Below, piece by piece: positions 7,704 to 12,845 of a stretch of DNA of 12,845 nt (its first letter is position 1; each line of letters opens with the position of its first letter). A program made the translations under genes and the position numbers. A model generated the notes under the pieces. It was not told where the DNA came from, ran no database searches, and saw only the letters and a program-made list of their open reading frames with translations. Origin of the DNA: Verrucomicrobiales bacterium (GTDB lineage: Bacteria; Verrucomicrobiota; Verrucomicrobiia; Verrucomicrobiales; Akkermansiaceae); contig PBTU01000098.1 of NCBI GenBank assembly GCA_002729295.1, positions 1 through 12,845 on the forward strand, read 5' to 3'.

Positions 7704-9011
7704 ATGAAAAATACGAACCAGAAGCTGATGACGCGCCGGAACTTTGCTCAGACGACAGCATTGACATCAATTGGAGTGGTGGCGGCTGGAAATATATCCG
7801 GCGAGGAGGCTGATAAGAAGAGTGTTGGGCCAGTTCTCGGACATATTGATGAGAATCGAATTTTCTCATTCGTGCGCGCCCCTCGTGAAGAGAGAATTGA
7901 GTTGATTGTGACCGGTGGTGACAGTCAAGAAGTTGCCCGATTGTATGGGGTAGCAGAAACTGAGAATGATTTTTGTGTTCAGTTCGAAGTTTCAGGTTTG
8001 ATGCCAGACACCGCCTATACCGGTAAGTTTTTGGACTCAAAAGGAAATCCGCTATTCGAAGGGGCTGTTTTTTCTGCCCGAACACCACCAAAAACAAAGG
8101 ACATTGAGCGTGTAGTTCTGGGAATGGGATCGTGTGTTTCGAGCGATAAATTTGATAAAATATGGGGTCAGATTTCCGCTGAAAAAATTGAGGGTTTCTG
8201 CCTTCTTGGAGACAGCCCATACATTGATTCAAATGATCTCGCAAAAAACCGGGCCAGACGCCGTGCGTTTTGGTCGACTTTGCCAGGCTTGGTCGAATTG
8301 GAGAAAAAGATCCCGTTTTGGGGAACATGGGATGATCATGATTTCGGGAAGAATGATTCCGATGGCCTGATGCCTAAGAAGCGAGACATTCGTAAGGCGT
8401 TTGTTGAATATAGCGCCTTGGCGAGCTGCGGCGAAAATGAGGAGGGGATTTATACAAATTTCCGTCGGGGTCCAGTTGAGGTTTGGTTGCTGGATGACCG
8501 ATGGTTTTCACAAACGGCTCAATCTTTCGCGGACCCTTCGCAGAAGACATGTCTGGGTGAAAAGCAGTGGGAATGGCTCAAGAGATCGCTGAGGGCGTCC
8601 GACGCTCCATTCAAAATGCTGTGTGGTGGCATGGTGTGGTATCCCAAGGGAAACACCGAGAAGGATCACTGGGAAACCTATGCAGCTGAGCGCGAGACTC
8701 TCTTCAGGTTCATTAAGCAAGAAAAAATCTCCGGAGTCATGCTGGTTTCGGGCGATATTCACGTCTGCCGTCACCATGACTATGGTTCTGCTTCTTTGGG
8801 CTACCCCTTACATGAATATGTGATTTCTCCAATGCATGACAAGGTTATCCCTTCTCTTGATGTAAAGCATCCTGCTCGAAAGTGGAGTGAGACCGCAAAA
8901 AATGTATTTCTGAAAGTCGATGCAACGAAAGAAAAGTTGGTCGCAACTTGGGTCGATATGAATGGGGTCACACGATACGCCACGGAAGTCGAAGCGGTGG
9001 ACCTGAGTTAG
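7704..9011 (+). CDS. Tat-exported PhoD-like metallophosphoesterase (alkaline phosphatase D family)
   Basis: This is a 435-residue protein from the ATG at 7704. That start gives a standard twin-arginine signal (MTRRNFAQTT, arginines at 11-12) before a hydrophobic stretch. In-frame ATGs at 7686 and 7728 and a TTG at 7668 are alternatives. An N-terminal beta-sandwich (about 40-130) resembles the PhoD_N/Fn3-like domain. The catalytic core has GSC at 142-144, GDSPYID at 169-175, WDDHDFGKND at 209-218, DDRWF at 264-268 and SGDIHVCRH at 349-357, which together form the expected metal-binding set. The family hydrolyses phosphate mono- and diesters in the periplasm or outside the cell, usually with iron and calcium. 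No Pho box was identified, so phosphate regulation is unproven. It sits 62 bases after the sulfatase on the same strand and may be co-transcribed. Its G+C (roughly 45 per cent in the lines I counted) is the lowest in the window. Confidence 0.93.
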   Translation: MKNTNQKLMTRRNFAQTTALTSIGVVAAGNISGEEADKKSVGPVLGHIDENRIFSFVRAPREERIELIVTGGDSQEVARLYGVAETENDFCVQFEVSGLMPDTAYTGKFLDSKGNPLFEGAVFSARTPPKTKDIERVVLGMGSCVSSDKFDKIWGQISAEKIEGFCLLGDSPYIDSNDLAKNRARRRAFWSTLPGLVELEKKIPFWGTWDDHDFGKNDSDGLMPKKRDIRKAFVEYSALASCGENEEGIYTNFRRGPVEVWLLDDRWFSQTAQSFADPSQKTCLGEKQWEWLKRSLRASDAPFKMLCGGMVWYPKGNTEKDHWETYAAERETLFRFIKQEKISGVMLVSGDIHVCRHHDYGSASLGYPLHEYVISPMHDKVIPSLDVKHPARKWSETAKNVFLKVDATKEKLVATWVDMNGVTRYATEVEAVDLS

Positions 9012-9030
9012 ACTCCTTGGTTTTAAGTTG

Positions 9031-9048
9031 AGTCGCTTTCGGGCGGCT
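9031..9048 (+). terminator. Weak hairpin in the convergent gap, possible terminator
   Basis: AGTCGC and GCGGCT can pair over six positions (one G-T wobble) around a six-base loop, 20 bases after the PhoD-like stop and 22 bases past the stop of the opposing gene. No proper T-run follows on either strand. A competing GACTC/GAGTC pair lies at 9011-9034. It is placed where a bidirectional terminator is expected, but it is structurally weak. Confidence 0.25.
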
Positions 9049-9070
9049 ATTGGCAAGTTTTGGCAGGGTC

Positions 9071-12000
9071 TTACTTTTCCAGCTCGAAGATGGAGTTGTG
9101 AATGAGGCGTTTGAGTTTTTCGCCTTTTGAGTCCGTGAGTCTCATCTCGATGGACATGCCCCAGGTAGGTTGGAGTCCGGCGATGGCGAGGTTGAGCTTG
9201 TTTCCGGAGAATTTGGCGGCGGTGACTTTCAATTCGCGTTCGTTGTAATGTTTCGAGCCGTAGCCTCTGGTGCGCTTGAGGTCCCAGGCTTTGATCGTGA
9301 AGTTTTCTGGCTTCACGGAGGTGGAATCGATGGGGTCTGAGAGGGTCAGGGTGACGCCTGATTTTGTGGCCTCGATTTTGGTGGGGAGGTTGGCGGGCTG
9401 TTTGGTTTTGCGGATGCGGTAGAAGCCTCCGGCTTGGCGTTGGGTGCCGGCCCAGGCGAACATGCCGCAGCCGTAGAGTTGGCCGTCCTTCGGGTGGAAG
9501 CGGCCGCGCATGATGCCGGTGGGGAATTTCTCGAGGGGAAGTTCGCACATGCCGCCCTGACGTTGCTTGCCGATGGTTTCGTGTGGGACGACGAAGATCT
9601 TCCCGTAGCCGTAACTGAGGTTGAGGAGTTGGCCGTTGAGCGATCCCCACTTGGCGTTCTTGGGAACCCAGAGCAGTTCGGAAGGCGAGCGGTCGAAGGC
9701 GTTGGTGATCCAGCAAAGAGGATTCGACATCGCGGTGTCGCTGGTGTCGGTGACGGGTGAATAGCCGTAGACGTTACCAAAGAATTCAGCTGGTCCGTCG
9801 CCGTTGACCCAGTTAATGCGGTTTTTGGGATTCCAGTGGCCTTCCTGGTCGGTGACGATGAAAGTCCCGTCGGGGTTGAGGCAGACGCCATTGGCGGCGC
9901 GGAATCCGGTGGCGAGGATGTCGGTTTTGGAGCCATCGGGTGAGATCCGCAAGAGCGTGCCGTGGTGGGGGACGAGTGAGTCCTTGGCGTGGCGGGCGGA
10001 TTTGGCGTAGTAGAAGTTGCCTTTGTCGTCGGTTTGCAGTCCCATCGCAAATTCATGGAAGTGCTCGGTGACCTGGTGGTCGTTGTTGAGGCACTCGATG
10101 ATGTCGATCATCTCGTCGCCATTGATATCGTGAAGTCTGGCGAGTTGATCGCGGCAGGTGACGTGGATTTTTTCGTTCACGATCTTGAGACCAAGTGGTT
10201 GGAAGAGCCCCGAGCAAATGCGTTTCCACGTGAGAGTACCTTCGAGTTGATCGATACCTTCGACGATCCAGACGTCTCCCATCCAGGTGCAGACAGCTGC
10301 GCGTTTTCCATCGGGGTAGAAATCAAATCCACTCGTGCGCATCCAGGAGCTGTGGGGATTGATGTTGCGATTGGGAACGGTGAGGACATCGACAGCGAAG
10401 GGGCCGGATTCGTCGCCACGTTCGATTTCGGTGGTGACGGCAACGGGGGATTTCTTAACGACCGACTCACGAAGAACCGGGTCGCCGGAAACAGGTTCGA
10501 TGGTGACCTTGCCATCGGACTCAATCCAATAAGAAACGCCGACGGTTTTGTTGGTGAGTTTGATTTCGTGGCACAGGGCGCCGTCCTCAACTGTGAGTTC
10601 GGGATCGGGAGAAGGGCCACCATGCTTCGCGAGCCTGATCTTGATTGATCCATCTCCCGGGCCTGCCCAGATGATTCTTTGGAAGGCTCCCTGCGATCGT
10701 TTCAAGATCTTTTCCTTCACGTCGACCTTGCCCACTTTATAGGAAAGCAAGGGACCGGATTCGGTGATTTGCAAACCTTTGAAGGAAACCCAGTCCTTTG
10801 GTAGCGGGCCGAAGAGGCGTCCGTCTTTGCCTTTGACGCGGATGGGATCCCATGAGCCAGTCTTTGGATGAGCCCAGCCGGGCCGGTCTTTGGTGAGGAG
10901 GATACGGTTGCCGGTGATGGAGGTGTGGGTTCCGTGAGATCCGTCAAAGGCGATGCCGCGCCAGTCGACGAATTTGTCGCCTGTGTAGATGGCGGCGAGG
11001 CGCATGGTGTCGTGATCATAAATGGCCCAGGAGTTTCCTTTCGAAATGCCGCCGAGTCCGTCATCGAGACGAATGGCGAGACCTTTCTGGGCGATGTTGA
11101 CCTGGTCATTCAAGGGGCCGGGCTCAATTTGATAGGTCCAGAAAAGGTAGTTTCCGAAGTCCATCATGTCATACGGCGGAGGAGTTTTCTTGGACTCTTT
11201 CTCCTCAATGCCGGAGATGCCCTTGGGAAGAGCGTTAAGATAGGCGTCGTCGATTTTGGTGAGTTCGCCCTTGTTGTGTTTGGCGAGGAATTCTTCGCGG
11301 ATGTAGTGGATAACGTCGTATTTCTGGCGCGTGGAAAACTGAGGCATGGGCATCATCATATTGTAACCCTTGGAAATGGTTTGCCACATGCGGTAGGGAT
11401 CCTTGCCATTCTTGAATTTCCCTTCGTGGAATTTCAGGGCGATGGGAATGGAGCCTTCTTTTTCGATAGTACCGTGGCAGGTGACGCAGAGTTGTTGGTA
11501 GATTTTTTGACCGCGTTTAAATGAATTGTCATCCCAAACTGAGATGATGGATTTGTGGTCGGAGACTTCGAGTGGCTGGAGCCAGGCTTCGTGGATGGTG
11601 AGGCCGGGAGTTTTTGCAATTGAGATAGTCGTGGAGAATCCGGGATGCGGAACCTTGGTGAGGAGGTCGGGCTTTGGGCCGGACGGTGATGAGCTGGTCT
11701 TCTTCCAATGAAAGTCGGGCGTATTGAGTTGGTTCGTTTTCTTCTCAGCCATCAAACGGATGTCCCTCTGGGGCAAGGAGCGTTTCCAAAAGAGAACTTG
11801 GTCGATGGAGCCATCTCTGAAATCGCCTCCGAAATCGCGGGCGGTGGAACCAATTTTAAAAACGTGACCTACTTTGTCCTTGGAGGTGAGTGACTTGCTT
11901 TTCTGAATGAGATTCCCGTCGAGGTAGAGTGAGATTCCACCTTTGTCTGTGCCGGTGACGACCGCGATGTGTTCCTTGCCGTCGTTGATTTTCTGTCCGC

Positions 12001-12565
12001 CACTCACAGCGCCTTCCCAACCGACGTCGTAAGTGAGTTGGCCGCCTTTGAGGAAGAGCGTTTTGCCGCCGCGCTCCCACTTGTTTCCGGGAGAGGTGAC
12101 GGCCGCGAGAGTTCCGTCGGGGAAGGTTGTCTTGAAGCGAGCCATTAAGGTGAAGGCTCTGTCCATGGGGAAGTTTTTTCCCGTGAGGGGCTTGAAAGAA
12201 ACGTTGCTATCGGAAACGAGCGTATTGGGAATATCGATGCGCTGCACCGTGGGATCATTACTTGTGGCGAGGTGGATCAAGGCGGGGGAATTGGGAAGAT
12301 GCTCGAATTTGAGATCGGCAGAGGTTTTCTCTCCGGAGGGAAGATCAATGGGGTGATCGCCGAGCTTGAGCTTAAAATTTTGCTTGGCGGAGTAGTTTAG
12401 GAAGAGTCGGAAATTCGTAACCGATTTTTCATAGATTATTGACGATGAGTCTTTTGAGAGGAGGGAGGTTCTCGTCTTTTCCAAAGGGATGGAAGTCGGG
12501 GGGACATCCTGACCACGGGAGAGCGCGAAGCTCAGTAGGAAGAGTCCGGAAAGAAGGGTTTTCAT
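9071..12565 (-). CDS. Secreted LamG-cytochrome c-DUF6797-like-beta-propeller mosaic protein
   Basis: This is a 1164-residue protein from the ATG at 12565, chosen because it opens directly into a signal peptide (MKTLLSGLFLLSFALSRG). An upstream in-frame ATG at 12601 adds 12 unlikely residues. A weak GAGG lies 10 bases upstream. Domains in order: an unassigned N-terminal region (about 20-130); a LamG/concanavalin-like fold at about 136-274 (KEHIAVVTG, ISLYLDGNL, GSIDQVLFWKRSL); a class I-like cytochrome c at about 345-440 with CVTCH at 360-364 and a methionine-rich MMMPMPQF segment supplying a likely axial ligand; a DUF6797-like region at about 465-700 (MDFGNYLFWTYQI, DWRGIAFDGSHGTHTS); a propeller resembling sugar-dehydrogenase-like folds at about 720-1048 (GFDFYPDGKRAAVCTWMGDV, GFRAANGVCLNPDG, EGHWNPKN); and an Ig-like tail at about 1055-1150. 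It is probably an exported redox protein with a carbohydrate- or surface-binding module. The substrate is unknown, and the dehydrogenase idea rests on fold resemblance only. It converges on the PhoD-like gene with a 59-base gap. Confidence 0.93.
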   Translation of the reverse strand: MKTLLSGLFLLSFALSRGQDVPPTSIPLEKTRTSLLSKDSSSIIYEKSVTNFRLFLNYSAKQNFKLKLGDHPIDLPSGEKTSADLKFEHLPNSPALIHLATSNDPTVQRIDIPNTLVSDSNVSFKPLTGKNFPMDRAFTLMARFKTTFPDGTLAAVTSPGNKWERGGKTLFLKGGQLTYDVGWEGAVSGGQKINDGKEHIAVVTGTDKGGISLYLDGNLIQKSKSLTSKDKVGHVFKIGSTARDFGGDFRDGSIDQVLFWKRSLPQRDIRLMAEKKTNQLNTPDFHWKKTSSSPSGPKPDLLTKVPHPGFSTTISIAKTPGLTIHEAWLQPLEVSDHKSIISVWDDNSFKRGQKIYQQLCVTCHGTIEKEGSIPIALKFHEGKFKNGKDPYRMWQTISKGYNMMMPMPQFSTRQKYDVIHYIREEFLAKHNKGELTKIDDAYLNALPKGISGIEEKESKKTPPPYDMMDFGNYLFWTYQIEPGPLNDQVNIAQKGLAIRLDDGLGGISKGNSWAIYDHDTMRLAAIYTGDKFVDWRGIAFDGSHGTHTSITGNRILLTKDRPGWAHPKTGSWDPIRVKGKDGRLFGPLPKDWVSFKGLQITESGPLLSYKVGKVDVKEKILKRSQGAFQRIIWAGPGDGSIKIRLAKHGGPSPDPELTVEDGALCHEIKLTNKTVGVSYWIESDGKVTIEPVSGDPVLRESVVKKSPVAVTTEIERGDESGPFAVDVLTVPNRNINPHSSWMRTSGFDFYPDGKRAAVCTWMGDVWIVEGIDQLEGTLTWKRICSGLFQPLGLKIVNEKIHVTCRDQLARLHDINGDEMIDIIECLNNDHQVTEHFHEFAMGLQTDDKGNFYYAKSARHAKDSLVPHHGTLLRISPDGSKTDILATGFRAANGVCLNPDGTFIVTDQEGHWNPKNRINWVNGDGPAEFFGNVYGYSPVTDTSDTAMSNPLCWITNAFDRSPSELLWVPKNAKWGSLNGQLLNLSYGYGKIFVVPHETIGKQRQGGMCELPLEKFPTGIMRGRFHPKDGQLYGCGMFAWAGTQRQAGGFYRIRKTKQPANLPTKIEATKSGVTLTLSDPIDSTSVKPENFTIKAWDLKRTRGYGSKHYNERELKVTAAKFSGNKLNLAIAGLQPTWGMSIEMRLTDSKGEKLKRLIHNSIFELEK

Positions 12566-12625
12566 CACGTCGGAGCCTCGCAAACAGAGAGATGATGTCA
12601 AAGAAGAAGGAAGTTAATGGCCAAC

Positions 12626-12652
12626 CGCGGAGAACGCGCAGGGCACAGAATC
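12626..12652. repeat. Three degenerate 9-base units (CGCGGAGAA / CGCGCAGGG / CACAGAATC)
   Basis: Three adjacent 9-base units share a C-rich start and a central A/G-rich core, preceded by CCAAC. This resembles the 'ACCGCGGAGAACGCGGAG' type of intergenic sequence that I recall from many unrelated environmental bacteria. Here it lies about 60 bases upstream of a gene start and is probably a decayed copy. Its function is unknown. Confidence 0.5.
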
Positions 12653-12680
12653 CTGAGTAAGAGGAATCTATCTTAGTTCC

Positions 12681-12824
12681 ATGTATTCAGTGATTGGAAT
12701 TTGGGGGGTTCATAGGGTTTGGGTAGAATACGCAAAGGGTTTGCTACTCGGGATGGTGGCCCGGGCGGTGGAGGAGATGAATCGATCTTCTAGTGATAAA
12801 GAGATTCTTAGTGAGGCTTTCTAA
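12681..12824 (+). CDS. Doubtful 47-residue ORF
   Basis: An ATG at 12681 opens 47 codons ending in TAA, with a hydrophobic first half (YSVIGIWGV, GLLLGMVA) and a charged tail (SSDKEILSEAF). No Shine-Dalgarno lies at a useful distance: AGAGGAA is about 14 bases upstream. I recognise no family. It could be a small membrane-associated protein, a gene remnant or chance. Confidence 0.15.
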   Translation: MYSVIGIWGVHRVWVEYAKGLLLGMVARAVEEMNRSSSDKEILSEAF

Positions 12825-12845
12825 CGGAGAGAAAAGTTTGAAGAA

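Larger units (their letters stand above)
12566..12845. other. Intergenic region upstream of the LamG-cytochrome gene
   Basis: These 280 bases have no convincing gene. They hold a short 9-base-periodic repeat (12626-12652), a TTCCA/TGGAA inverted pair (12677-12699, 13 bases apart) and a doubtful 47-codon ORF. The minus-strand gene starting at 12565 needs a promoter here, but no clear -35/-10 pair was found. A purine-rich GGAGAGAA at about 12826-12833 could be a ribosome binding site for a plus-strand gene starting beyond the window. Confidence 0.6.

Noticed and set aside
8808..9716. A 302-codon minus-strand ORF
   Set aside because: It runs antisense to the end of the PhoD-like gene and out of frame within the LamG-cytochrome gene. 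Its product is an Arg/His/Pro-rich low-complexity shadow.
9989..11524. Plus-strand ORFs of 219 and 218 codons inside the large minus-strand gene
   Set aside because: Both mirror the coding frame of the mosaic protein, which has clear CVTCH, LamG and propeller motifs. The antisense products have none.

Overview
The window looks like chromosomal DNA from a PVC-group bacterium, most likely Verrucomicrobiota or Planctomycetota. The evidence is five secreted-protein genes built from families typical of that group: PSCyt1/DUF1549/DUF1553, DUF1552, a DUF1587/1592/1588/1585 cytochrome-like protein, a sulfatase, and a LamG-cytochrome c-DUF6797-like fusion. A sixth protein is a Tat-exported PhoD-like phosphoesterase. 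All family names come from recognising motifs by eye; no database search was run.

Layout: (a) Positions 1-5858 hold a tight minus-strand operon transcribed right to left. It runs from a 792-residue DUF1592-type multi-domain cytochrome-like protein, through a 443-residue Tat-exported DUF1552 protein, to a PSCyt1-DUF1549-DUF1553 protein whose C-terminus runs off the left edge. The gaps are only 3 and 7 bases. (b) Positions 5859-6177 are a divergent intergenic region with one short pseudo-palindrome. (c) Positions 6178-9011 hold two plus-strand genes, an iduronate-2-sulfatase-like sulfatase and the PhoD-like phosphoesterase. Both are visibly richer in A+T than their flanks. (d) Positions 9012-9070 are a short convergent gap with a weak hairpin. 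(e) Positions 9071-12565 hold a 1164-residue minus-strand secreted mosaic protein. (f) Positions 12566-12845 hold no convincing gene. They contain a short 9-base-periodic repeat of a kind seen between genes in many environmental bacteria, and one doubtful 47-codon ORF.

How the genes may work together (inference): all six main products carry export signals. Five CxxCH heme-attachment motifs are spread over three proteins, and two hydrolases remove sulfate or phosphate esters. A LamG fold and a golvesin-like beta-sandwich could bind carbohydrate or surfaces. The simplest reading is a secreted locus for attacking a sulfated or phosphorylated polymer, coupled to heme-based redox chemistry, as in many polysaccharide-degrading PVC bacteria. 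The functions of DUF1549, DUF1552, DUF1553, DUF1592 and DUF6797 are not established, so this is a hypothesis. No tRNA, rRNA, CRISPR array, insertion sequence or phage gene was seen.
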